Origin: Candidatus Thermoplasmatota archaeon | GTDB lineage: Archaea > Thermoplasmatota > SW-10-69-26 > JACQPN01 > JAJPHT01 | DNA length: 40,025 nt | Assembly (NCBI GenBank): GCA_035540375.1 | Contig: DATLGO010000105.1 | Location: 1-40,025, forward strand | Direction: 5' to 3' | In this document: one piece after another, positions 23,873-30,998 of the stretch | Numbering within the stretch: the stretch's first letter is position 1 | How the letters are laid out: each line of letters begins with the position of its first letter | Translations under genes and position numbers: made by a program | Notes under the pieces: model-generated | The model's input: the letters and a program-made list of their open reading frames with translations, nothing else | Databases searched by the model: none | What the model was told of the DNA's origin: nothing

Positions 23873-25023
23873 GATTCGCGCAGCATGGCGAGGTAGACGC
23901 CTTCGAGCCGCTCGACGATGGCGCCCCAGTCGAAGCCTTCGGCGCGCTTCGCGCCCGCCCGACCCATCGCGGCCGCGCGGACGGGATCGTCCACGAGCGC
24001 GCCGAGCCGGTCCGCGAGCGTCGCCGCGTCGCCGTACGGCACGAGATGGCCCGTGACGCCCTCCTCGACGACATCGGGCACGCCCCCCACGGCCGTCGCG
24101 ACCACGGGGAGACCCGCCATGCCGGCTTCGAGGAGGACGATGCCGAACGCCTCCCACGCGCTCGGAAGCGCGAAGACGGCGGCCCCCGCCATCGCGGACC
24201 GGTAGCCCGCCTCGTCGAGATGCCCGGCGAACAGCACGCGATCGGCGAGACCGAGGTCGGCCGCCCGCTTTTCGAGGCGGCCGCGTTCCCCCCAGTCCTC
24301 GCCCACGAGCACGAGCCTCAGGCCGGGTCGCGCGGGCGCGAGCGCCGCGAAGGCGTCGATGAGGGTCGCGAGGCCCTTGTTGGAGGCGAGGCGGCCGGCG
24401 TAGAGGATGTAGGGCGTCGCGAACGGCGTCGCGGGCGCGGGGGCGCGCCACCGCGCGACGTCGAGGCCGTTCGGGACCGTGACCATCTTTCCGCGCGGGA
24501 GGAACGACAGAAGATCCTTCTCGCGGTCGGTGACGGTGAGGATGCGCGAAGCGCGCGCATAGACGGTCGCGGCCATCGCGTGGTCCACGACGCGCGCGAG
24601 GCCGCGCTTCCAGGCCGGAAGATGGTCTTCGGCCGGATGGTAATGGGGCGTGACCGCAAGCGGAATGCCTCGCCGGTGCGAGACCCACGCGGCGGGCCAG
24701 AGCTGGAAGTAGCGGTGGCTGTGGGCGTGGATGACGTCGACGTCCTCGAGCGCCCCGAGGGCGCGGAACATGCCCGGGAAGGCCGGCGCCCGCGAGAGGG
24801 GCGGGAGGCCTTCGAGCGCGGGCACGCGCACGACCTCGACGCCCTCGGGAGGGGGCGGGAAGTCCGACGGGTCCCGGCGGACCCAGGGAATCTCCGTCCA
24901 AAGATCGGTCGTGACGACGGTGACGCGGTGACCGCGCCGCGCGAGGCCGGCGGCGAGGGCCTTGACGTGGGCCTCGGCCCCGCCGGGGCCGCCGAAGCGG
25001 ACGCACACCTGCGCGACGTGCAC
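23869..25023 (-). CDS. Glycosyltransferase, GT4 family (GT-B fold)
   Basis: 384 residues from a GTG. The N-terminal domain starts MHVAQVCVRFGGPGGAEAHVKALAAGLARRGH, the acceptor side of GT-B enzymes (family glycosyltransferase 4). The C-terminal donor domain has ILYAGRLASNKGLATLIDAF, FAGHLDEAGYRSAMAGAAVFALPSAWEAFGIVLLEAGMAGLPVVAT with the E-x7-E signature, and GGVPDVVEEGVTGHLV. It would transfer a nucleotide-activated sugar to a lipid or protein-bound acceptor at the inner face of the membrane. Together with the flippase and the GT2 enzyme it forms a small glycan-assembly set. A CCTTATGG TATA-like element is 25 nt upstream. Confidence 0.92.
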   Translation of the reverse strand: MHVAQVCVRFGGPGGAEAHVKALAAGLARRGHRVTVVTTDLWTEIPWVRRDPSDFPPPPEGVEVVRVPALEGLPPLSRAPAFPGMFRALGALEDVDVIHAHSHRYFQLWPAAWVSHRRGIPLAVTPHYHPAEDHLPAWKRGLARVVDHAMAATVYARASRILTVTDREKDLLSFLPRGKMVTVPNGLDVARWRAPAPATPFATPYILYAGRLASNKGLATLIDAFAALAPARPGLRLVLVGEDWGERGRLEKRAADLGLADRVLFAGHLDEAGYRSAMAGAAVFALPSAWEAFGIVLLEAGMAGLPVVATAVGGVPDVVEEGVTGHLVPYGDAATLADRLGALVDDPVRAAAMGRAGAKRAEGFDWGAIVERLEGVYLAMLRES

Positions 25024-25043
25024 GCGGCGCCATGGCGGCGCCC

Positions 25044-25051
25044 TGCCATAA
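25044..25051. promoter_or_regulatory. TATA element of the GT4 gene, possibly bidirectional
   Basis: CCATAAGG (minus CCTTATGG) is centred 25 nt from the GTG at 25023. It is also 29 nt from an in-frame ATG at 25077 on the plus strand, but codons 25077-25118 have low GC at third positions, so the plus gene more likely starts at ATG 25119. Confidence 0.45.
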
Positions 25052-25118
25052 GGCGACCGACGCGTCCGTCAGGCAAATGGCTCACAACCTTTTTCCGCCG
25101 GGGATCGTTGATATTGGC

Positions 25119-25535
25119 ATGCATCGCGAGCGCCGCGTCCTGCGGCTGGGGACGCTCTGGATCTCGGGCGGAGCGTTCACCTTCGAGCCCGTGGAGTCCA
25201 CCGCGAAGGCCGCGGTGGGCGACGACGTCGAGGTCGGCGTGTCCGTCGACTGGCGCGAGGGGAGTCTCCTCAAGGAGACGGCCGAGGTCGTCCTCACGGT
25301 GGAGCGGGGGTCCACGAAGCTGGGACGGACGGCCCTCGAGGTGCGCGACCGGCCCGTGCTCGACGACCGCGAGATCGTGTTCCTCTTCGTTCCGATCCAC
25401 GCAAAGGCCCCGGGCCGGATCGAGGGGCGCTACTCGCTCGTCGCCTCGCAGGAGGAATCGAGCTGGGGGAGCCACCACCGCGGCGATCCGCGGACCTTCT
25501 CGCAGGAAGGCGCCTTCACGATCGAGATCGGTTGA
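25119..25535 (+). CDS. Small predicted beta-sandwich protein (138 aa)
   Basis: No signal peptide, membrane segment or recognised motif. Strand-like segments (RRVLRLGTLWI, DDVEVGVSVDW, TAEVVLTVERG, REIVFLFVPI, GRIEGRYSLVAS, GAFTIEIG) suggest an Ig-like sandwich. The start ATG 25119 follows an AACCTTTTTCC stretch by about 29 nt; an in-frame ATG at 25077 is possible but its codons look non-coding. Resembles the protein at 11570-11983 in size and C-terminal pattern. Its 3' end overlaps the end of the convergent GT2 gene by 20 nt. Confidence 0.6.
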   Translation: MHRERRVLRLGTLWISGGAFTFEPVESTAKAAVGDDVEVGVSVDWREGSLLKETAEVVLTVERGSTKLGRTALEVRDRPVLDDREIVFLFVPIHAKAPGRIEGRYSLVASQEESSWGSHHRGDPRTFSQEGAFTIEIG

Positions 25536-26388
25536 GCCTCGCCGCCTCGCGCAGGTAGCCCCAGTGGCCGGCGGCCATGCGTAGCCAGTGGAGCCCCATC
25601 ACCGCGGGGTCGAATCCGGCCGCGCGCCGCGCGTGCTCGAGGTGCCAGGGCGCCTTGACCGTCACGTCCCACACCCAACCGGGCCACGACCGGACGGAGG
25701 CGTCGCCCGCGCGCTCGGGGTGCCGCGCGACGATGATCGCGCGTCCGCGCCCGCGTCGCGTCTCCTGCCGCACGAAAGCGCGGAGGTTCGGCGGATGGTG
25801 GTGGTGGACGACGGCCTCGGGAACGTAGACGGCGCGCGCCCCCGCCTTCATGGCCCGCGCGAGGAAGTCGACGTCCTCGCAGAGGGCGCCCGGCAACGTC
25901 GGGTCGAATCGCGCGGTGTCGTAGAGCGAAGCGCGCACGCCGAGCGTCGCGCCGGAAAGGAGCGCCGACCCGTCCCGGAAGGAGCGCGCGTCGATGGCCT
26001 CGTACATGCGATCGTAGGCGCGCTCGAAGCGCGTGGAGGGACGCGAGGCGACGTGGCCGCCCGCGATGTCGGCATCGCCTTTTGCGAGGCGCCCCGCGAG
26101 GGCGGCGGCCCAGCCGGAAACGGGAATCGCGTCGGAGTCGAGGAAGAGGACGTGCTCCGCGCCCGCATCGCGCGCGGCCTCCCAGCCGGTGTTGCGCGTG
26201 TGGGCGGCGCTCGCGCGACCGGACACGACGACGCGGGCGCCCTTCGCGCGCGCGATGTCCGCGCTCGCGTCGGCGCTTGCGTCGTCGACGCACCAGACGA
26301 CGGGCGCCTGCGGGAGGACGGCGTCGAGCACGGCGCCGATCGTGCGCGCGGCGTTGCGCATCGGGATGACGACGTGCGCGCGAGGCAC
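25516..26388 (-). CDS. Glycosyltransferase, GT2 family (GT-A fold)
   Basis: 290 residues from a GTG at 26386-26388. It starts PRAHVVIPMRNAARTIGAVLDAVL, followed by VVWCVDDASADASADIARAKGA and the metal-binding DxD in VLFLDSDAIPV, then SGATLGVRASLYD and LCEDVDFLARAMKAGARAVYVPEAVVHHH, which are the GT2 fold landmarks (nucleotide-sugar site, acceptor EDVDF). A C-terminal region rich in Trp and His follows. It may elongate a glycan that the flippase at 20198 exports. GGAG lies close to the GTG. Confidence 0.9.
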   Translation of the reverse strand: MPRAHVVIPMRNAARTIGAVLDAVLPQAPVVWCVDDASADASADIARAKGARVVVSGRASAAHTRNTGWEAARDAGAEHVLFLDSDAIPVSGWAAALAGRLAKGDADIAGGHVASRPSTRFERAYDRMYEAIDARSFRDGSALLSGATLGVRASLYDTARFDPTLPGALCEDVDFLARAMKAGARAVYVPEAVVHHHHPPNLRAFVRQETRRGRGRAIIVARHPERAGDASVRSWPGWVWDVTVKAPWHLEHARRAAGFDPAVMGLHWLRMAAGHWGYLREAARLNRSRS

Positions 26389-26432
26389 GCTCCGCCAACC
26401 GGCGGCGGGGGCTTCAGGCCTCGCCCATCGTA

Positions 26433-26465
26433 GAGTAGCGGTTGGGTGGCTACTCGTATATACTT
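26433..26465 (+). promoter_or_regulatory. Inverted repeat and TATA box upstream of korAB
   Basis: GAGTAGC (26433-26439) and GCTACTC (26449-26455) form a perfect 7-bp inverted repeat with a 9-nt spacer, directly followed by GTATATACTT (26456-26465), a good TATA box. The arrangement suits a regulator binding next to the core promoter. A leader of about 60 nt, with GGAG at 26533-26536, would precede korA. Confidence 0.5.
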
Positions 26466-26544
26466 GCGACCGGTTCGAATGGACTCTCGCTTCAGGAATC
26501 ATTATGCAAGGCCCGGAGCTAGGACAAGCCCCGGAGACCCCACC

Positions 26545-28305
26545 ATGCCCATCGTGAACGCCGTGAGCTGGCGGATCGGCGGCCAGCAGGGCGAAGGCAT
26601 CGACTCGACGGGCGACATCTTCTCGAAGGCGTGCGCCCGGCTCGGTCTGCACCTCTACACGTTCCGCAACTTCTCGAGCCGCATCCGCGGCGGCCTCACG
26701 TACACGGACGTGCGCGTCTCCGAACGTCCCATCTCGGCGCGGCCGGACACCATCGACATCGTCGTTGCGCTCGGCCAGGAGGTCGTCGACGCGAGCCTCG
26801 CCGACATGACGGACGGCGGCATCCTGATCTACGACTCCGACGCGTTCACGCCGGCCCTGCCCGAGTCCTTCGGCAAGACGATCCACACCCTCGGGGTCCC
26901 CCTCACGAAGACCGCCGAATCCGCGGGCAACAAGATCATGAAGAACATGGTCGCCCTCGGCGCGTCCGCGCAGATCCTGAAGATGGACGTGCAGGTCTTC
27001 TACGACTTCGTCGAGGAGCGCTTCGGCAAGAAGGGCCAGAAGATCGTCGACATGAACAAGGCCGTCATCAAAGCCGGCGCCGAGCACGTCGCGGCGAACT
27101 TCCCGCGCGAGCACTCGTGGATCCTCGAGCGCCGTCCGCTTCCCGCGACGGGCCGCCGGCTCGTCATCAACGGCTCGAGCGCGACCGCCTTCGGCGCGCT
27201 CGTCGGCGGCTGCCGCTTCATGGCCGCCTACCCGATCACGCCCGCGACGGACGTCATGGAGTGGATCATCGACCACGTCGACGAATACGGAGGCTTCGTG
27301 CTCCAGGCGGAGGACGAGATCGCCGCGATCCACGCGTGCATCGGCGCGGGCTACACCGGCGTGCGGGCCATGACCTCGACCTCGGGCCCCGGCCTCTCGC
27401 TCATGACCGAGGCCGTCGGACTCGCGGGCTCCGCCGAGATCCCCGTCGTCATCGTCGACGTCATGCGTCCCGGACCCTCGACGGGTCTCCCGACGAAGCA
27501 CTCGCAGTCGGATCTCCTCTTCGCGATCCACGGCGGCCACGACGAGTTCCCGCGCATCGTCGTCTCGCCCTCCACGACGGAGGAGGCGTTCACGCTCATC
27601 CAGGAGGCCTTCAACGCGGCGGAGCAGTACCAGTGTCCGGTCTTCTTCCTCCTCGACCAGGACCTGAGCATCGCGCAGCAGGCGCTCGACGCGATCCCGC
27701 TCGGCGCGGTGAAGATCAACCGCGGCAAGCTCGTGAAGCCCGAGGACGTGGCGAACCTCGCGGAGGGCGCGTACCACCGCTACCAGTTCACCGACGACGG
27801 CGTCTCGCCGCGCGCGATTCCCGGCACCCCGAACGCGCTCTTCAACAGCACGGGCTCGGAGCACCAGGAAGGCGGCTTCGTCACGGAGAACCGGGCGAAC
27901 CGCACGAAGATGATGCTCAAGCGCGCCCGCAAGCTCGAGACGTACATGAAGAACCAGAAGAACGGGCACCACGCGCTCGGCGACGCATCCGCGAGGATCG
28001 GCGTCATCACGTGGGGCTCCACGCGCGGCCCCGTCGAGGAGGCGCTCGGCCGCCTCGGGAAGGACGGCGTGAAGACGAAGACGCTCGTGCTCACGCAGCT
28101 CTGGCCGTTCCCGAAGAAGGTCGTCGCGGACTTCCTCGCCTCGGTCGATACGGCGTTCGTGGTCGAGGCGAACTTCTCGGGCCAGCTCGCGACCCTCATC
28201 CAGCAGGAGATCGGCGGGCACGACAAGATCCGGCGCGTGAACAAGTGGGACGGGACGCCCTTCCGGCCCGTCGAGATCGTGGACAAGCTCAACGAGGTGA
28301 TCTGA
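26545..28305 (+). CDS. korA: 2-oxoacid:ferredoxin oxidoreductase, fused gamma/alpha subunit
   Basis: 586 residues. The N-terminal gamma-like domain has WRIGGQQGEGIDSTGDIFSKACARLG and RNFSSRIRGGLTYTDVRVS. The alpha domain starts around residue 195 with the YPITPATDVMEW motif (Tyr229) and AEDEIAAIHACIGAGYTGVRAMTSTSGPGLSLM, typical of the pyrimidine-binding half of this family, with VITWGSTRGPVEEAL near the C-terminus. With KorB it oxidises a 2-oxoacid (probably 2-oxoglutarate, by similarity to two-subunit Kor) to its CoA ester, CO2 and reduced ferredoxin. The ATG has GGAG at spacing 9. korB begins one base after its stop. Confidence 0.94.
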   Translation: MPIVNAVSWRIGGQQGEGIDSTGDIFSKACARLGLHLYTFRNFSSRIRGGLTYTDVRVSERPISARPDTIDIVVALGQEVVDASLADMTDGGILIYDSDAFTPALPESFGKTIHTLGVPLTKTAESAGNKIMKNMVALGASAQILKMDVQVFYDFVEERFGKKGQKIVDMNKAVIKAGAEHVAANFPREHSWILERRPLPATGRRLVINGSSATAFGALVGGCRFMAAYPITPATDVMEWIIDHVDEYGGFVLQAEDEIAAIHACIGAGYTGVRAMTSTSGPGLSLMTEAVGLAGSAEIPVVIVDVMRPGPSTGLPTKHSQSDLLFAIHGGHDEFPRIVVSPSTTEEAFTLIQEAFNAAEQYQCPVFFLLDQDLSIAQQALDAIPLGAVKINRGKLVKPEDVANLAEGAYHRYQFTDDGVSPRAIPGTPNALFNSTGSEHQEGGFVTENRANRTKMMLKRARKLETYMKNQKNGHHALGDASARIGVITWGSTRGPVEEALGRLGKDGVKTKTLVLTQLWPFPKKVVADFLASVDTAFVVEANFSGQLATLIQQEIGGHDKIRRVNKWDGTPFRPVEIVDKLNEVI

Positions 28306-28306
28306 G

Positions 28307-29182
28307 ATGGCGGCCCCCGCGGCGAAGACCTTCAAGGACTACGCGACGAACGAACCCTCCTGGTGGTGCCCGGGCTGCGGCGACTTCGGCGTGCTCGCGG
28401 CGATCCAGCGCGCGTTCGCCGATCTCGGCCTCAAGAACGAGGAGATCCTCCTCGTCGCCGGCATCGGCTGCTCGGGCAAGATCTCGGGCTACGTGAAGGC
28501 CTACGGCTACCACTCGCTCCACGGCCGCGCGCTCCCGCCCGCGGTCGCCGCGAAGCTCGCGAACAAGGACCTCACGGTTGTCGCGGTCGGCGGCGACGGC
28601 GACGGCTACGGCATCGGCGCGGGCCACTTCGTGCACGCGGTGCGCCGCAACGTCAACGTCACGTACATCGTGATGGACAACCACATCTACGGCCTCACGA
28701 AGGGCCAGGTCTCCCCGACCTCGGACCTCGGGTTCGTCACCGGCACGACGCCCCACGGCAACGCGGAGGCGCCGCTCAACCCGCTCGCGCTCTTCCTCAG
28801 CGCGGGCGGCTCGTTCCTCGCGCAGGGCTTCTCGGGCGACATGAAGGGCCTCAAAGACATGATCCAGGCCGCGATCGAGCACGAGGGCTTCTCCCTCGTG
28901 AACGTCTTCTCGCCGTGCGTGACGTTCAACAAGAAGAACACGTACGCGTGGTACCGCGACGTGCTCGTCTCGATGGACGGCGAGGAGATCAAGCACGATC
29001 CCTCGGACAAGCAGGCCGCGATGCGCCTCGCGCTCTCGGACAAGATCTACACGGGCATCTTCTACCAGGAGAAGCGCCCCACGCTCGAAGCGCAGGCGCT
29101 CGGCCTCCAGGGCCCGCCGCTCACGAAGCTCGACATCGAGAAGGGCTACGACTACAAGCCGATTCTCGACGAGTTCAAGTGA
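28307..29182 (+). CDS. korB: 2-oxoacid:ferredoxin oxidoreductase, beta subunit
   Basis: 291 residues. The N-terminus has WWCPGCGDFGVL (C21, C24, cluster ligands), AGIGCSGKISGYVKAYGYHSLHGRA, and the thiamine-diphosphate signature GDGDGYGIGAGHFVHAVRRN (GDGD 97-100 with the family's trailing DNHIYGLTKGQ). It completes the active site with KorA and binds thiamine diphosphate and one 4Fe-4S cluster. TGA-G-ATG links it to korA (one-base gap), so both are made from one mRNA. The 33-bp palindrome at 29242 follows 60 nt after the stop. Confidence 0.95.
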   Translation: MAAPAAKTFKDYATNEPSWWCPGCGDFGVLAAIQRAFADLGLKNEEILLVAGIGCSGKISGYVKAYGYHSLHGRALPPAVAAKLANKDLTVVAVGGDGDGYGIGAGHFVHAVRRNVNVTYIVMDNHIYGLTKGQVSPTSDLGFVTGTTPHGNAEAPLNPLALFLSAGGSFLAQGFSGDMKGLKDMIQAAIEHEGFSLVNVFSPCVTFNKKNTYAWYRDVLVSMDGEEIKHDPSDKQAAMRLALSDKIYTGIFYQEKRPTLEAQALGLQGPPLTKLDIEKGYDYKPILDEFK

Positions 29183-29241
29183 GGCGAGTGCAACGGTCCT
29201 CTCGACGGCGAACCCCGCCGACACGGGACGAGCGGCGCCAT

Positions 29242-29274
29242 GGCCGCATCGCATCTAAATAGATCGATGCGGCC
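29242..29274. promoter_or_regulatory. 33-bp near-perfect palindrome covering a TATA box
   Basis: GGCCGCATCG (29242-29251) pairs with CGATGCGGCC (29265-29274); inside, ATCT (29253-29256) pairs with AGAT (29261-29264), leaving one unpaired C and the central AAAT. The centre CTAAATAG is the TATA box of the gene starting at 29284, 26 nt upstream of its ATG. The element could be a repressor operator or, read as RNA, a hairpin ending korAB. Confidence 0.7.
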
Positions 29275-29283
29275 TGTAGCGCC

Positions 29284-30198
29284 ATGGGCCTTCGACGCAT
29301 CGCGCTCGTGGCGCTGCTCATCCTTTCCTTCATCCCCGCTCCGACGCACGGCGCTTCGCCCCCTGAAATCGTCATGCACTTCTCGGGCGAGGCCGGCGAG
29401 TGGGTCGTCCTCCACGGGTTTCTCGCCGAGCCGACGCAATCGTTCACCTACACGTCCGTCTTCGACCTCTCGATCGACAACGGCGGCGCGGAGCCGGCGA
29501 AGGCGTTCCTCGCGCGCCCCGCCCTCGTCTCCCGCCTGATCGAGGAGGACCACGCAAGCGTCCTCGGGCTCGCCGCGAACACGGTCGTGGCGACGGTCGC
29601 ACCCCACGAGAAGGATTCGATCGCGGCAACGTGGTGGACCCGATCCAACACCGCTGATTCCTATCACGTCGGATGGGCCTTCGCCGCCGGAGCCTCGGCC
29701 CCCTGGACGCTGTCCCTCCGGATCATTCCCGAGAAGGCGCTCGGCCCGGTGACGGTCGTCCGGGGCCACGGGCTCGCGTTCGCGAGCGCCCACGCCCGGA
29801 CGGAGGACGTCGGGGTCGGCATGGGCTTGTCCCGACTCGATCTCGCCTTCAACGTCCCGTCCCGGGGTTGGACGCACGTCGAGATGGACGAAACGGTCGA
29901 TGGGATTGCGCTCCGGACCCAGGTCGTCCTTCGTCAGGCGGAGTTCCCGAACGGTTATCAGCACTACGAGGTCGGCCCCGAGCTCGCTCCGGGACGCACC
30001 GCGATCGGCGCCTTCGGCAACGAGGCGGGCGACCTCTTCGCGTCGTACGCGGGGGTGGGGGCGCTCAGAACCTCGGTCGTCACGCTCGTGCACGTCCCGA
30101 TCGACCACGGTGCTTGGCCTCCGACCTGGACCCTTGCGAACTACCGCTGCGGAAGCACCACGTACCTGATGTACTGCGCAAACGCCTTCGAGGTCTGA
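29284..30198 (+). CDS. Secreted protein of unknown function (304 aa)
   Basis: Signal peptide GLRRIALVALLILSFIPAPTHG, then a soluble beta-rich protein with few charges in clusters and two C-terminal cysteines (YRCGSTTYLMYCANAF) that could form a disulfide. No TM anchor and no lipobox. Leaderless start: the ATG is 26 nt after a TATA box that lies inside a 33-bp palindrome, so its expression is probably regulated at the core promoter. I do not recognise the family. It follows korB but probably has its own promoter. Confidence 0.72.
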   Translation: MGLRRIALVALLILSFIPAPTHGASPPEIVMHFSGEAGEWVVLHGFLAEPTQSFTYTSVFDLSIDNGGAEPAKAFLARPALVSRLIEEDHASVLGLAANTVVATVAPHEKDSIAATWWTRSNTADSYHVGWAFAAGASAPWTLSLRIIPEKALGPVTVVRGHGLAFASAHARTEDVGVGMGLSRLDLAFNVPSRGWTHVEMDETVDGIALRTQVVLRQAEFPNGYQHYEVGPELAPGRTAIGAFGNEAGDLFASYAGVGALRTSVVTLVHVPIDHGAWPPTWTLANYRCGSTTYLMYCANAFEV

Positions 30199-30237
30199 CC
30201 GCTTCCCTGCCGGACAGTCCTGATCCCAACGCAATCC

Positions 30238-30254
30238 GTTTAGGCTTCGAAGCC
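30238..30254 (+). promoter_or_regulatory. TATA box with adjacent 12-bp palindrome (FMN reductase gene)
   Basis: CGTTTAGG is centred about 25 nt upstream of ATG 30266, and GGCTTCGAAGCC (30243-30254), a perfect palindrome, lies between it and the start. A dimeric regulator could bind there and block transcription start. Confidence 0.5.
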
Positions 30255-30265
30255 GGTCGCGGAGC

Positions 30266-30892
30266 ATGACCCCCGCCCCGCCGCTCCGCGTCGTCGGCCT
30301 TCCCGGAAGCCTCCGCTCCGACAGCAGCACGCGCAAGGTCGTCGCCCTCGCCCTTGACGGCGCGCGCGAGCTCGGCGCGGAGGTCGCGCTCCTCGACCTC
30401 GCGGGCTACGACCTGCCCTTGTGCGACGCGCGCGACGACGAGTCCACGTACCCCGAGGGCGTGCACCGGCTGCGCGCGGACCTGCGCGCCGCGAAGGGGA
30501 TCATCCTCGGAACGCCCGAGTACCACGGCGACGTGAGCGGGGTCCTGAAGAACGCGCTCGACCTCTGCGGCTTCGAGGAGTTCGAAGGCAAGATGCTCGG
30601 CCTCGTGGGCGTCGCGGGCGGCCGCCTCGCGGCGACGCACGCGCTCGACTCCCTGCGGCACGTCGGCCGGTCGCTCCACGCCTGGGTGGTTCCGGAGGAG
30701 GCGGGCGTCCCGCAGGCGGGGCGCGCCTTCGGCCCGGACGGGAACCTGACGGACCCTCGGCTCGAGGCGCGCGTGAAGGAGGTCGGGCGGCAGGTGGCGA
30801 GATTCGCGATGCTCCACACGATGCCCGAATCGAAGGCGTTCGTCGAGGCCTGGGAGCGCTGCTGGCCGAACCCCGGGGGCATCGCGCGTTAG
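30266..30892 (+). CDS. NADPH-dependent FMN reductase (flavodoxin-like)
   Basis: 208 residues. The first strand and phosphate-binding loop are VVGLPGSLRSDSSTRKVV, the helix-strand pattern continues with GIILGTPEYHGDVSGVLKNALDLC, and FEGKMLGLVGVAGGRL follows, the arrangement of the NADPH:FMN oxidoreductase/quinone reductase family (GSxRxxSxtrk, tPeYhg..sg.lKNalD). It would bind FMN at the N-terminal loop and reduce flavin or quinone with NAD(P)H. Leaderless ATG after a TTTAGG box, with a palindrome beside it. Followed by psmA on the same strand, 106 nt away, with its own promoter. Confidence 0.92.
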   Translation: MTPAPPLRVVGLPGSLRSDSSTRKVVALALDGARELGAEVALLDLAGYDLPLCDARDDESTYPEGVHRLRADLRAAKGIILGTPEYHGDVSGVLKNALDLCGFEEFEGKMLGLVGVAGGRLAATHALDSLRHVGRSLHAWVVPEEAGVPQAGRAFGPDGNLTDPRLEARVKEVGRQVARFAMLHTMPESKAFVEAWERCWPNPGGIAR

Positions 30893-30941
30893 GCCCGCCG
30901 CCCCAGGCGATGCGTCCACGGCCCCGCGTTTCGCTAACGGG

Positions 30942-30990
30942 TAGCTTTATGCCGGACGCCCCCTTAGTCGCTCCACCCTCCACCAGGAGA
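30942..30990 (+). promoter_or_regulatory. Promoter and RBS of psmA
   Basis: TAGCTTTATGCC (30942-30953) is a TATA-like element about 53 nt upstream of ATG 30999, and CAGGAGACC (30985-30993 region) is a ribosome binding site, so this mRNA carries a leader of roughly 25 nt. Confidence 0.55.
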
Positions 30991-30998
30991 CCTTCCGT

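Noticed and set aside
20105-25033. A 1,642-codon minus-strand open frame
   Set aside because: It overlaps the flippase, histidine kinase and GT4 genes, each with clear family motifs. The frame is an antisense shadow; its Arg/Asp/Glu repeats have no domain pattern.
26461-26490. tRNA-like GGTTCGAAT stretch upstream of korA
   Set aside because: It resembles a T-loop, but the flanking bases do not form the required 5-bp stem and no cloverleaf can be drawn.
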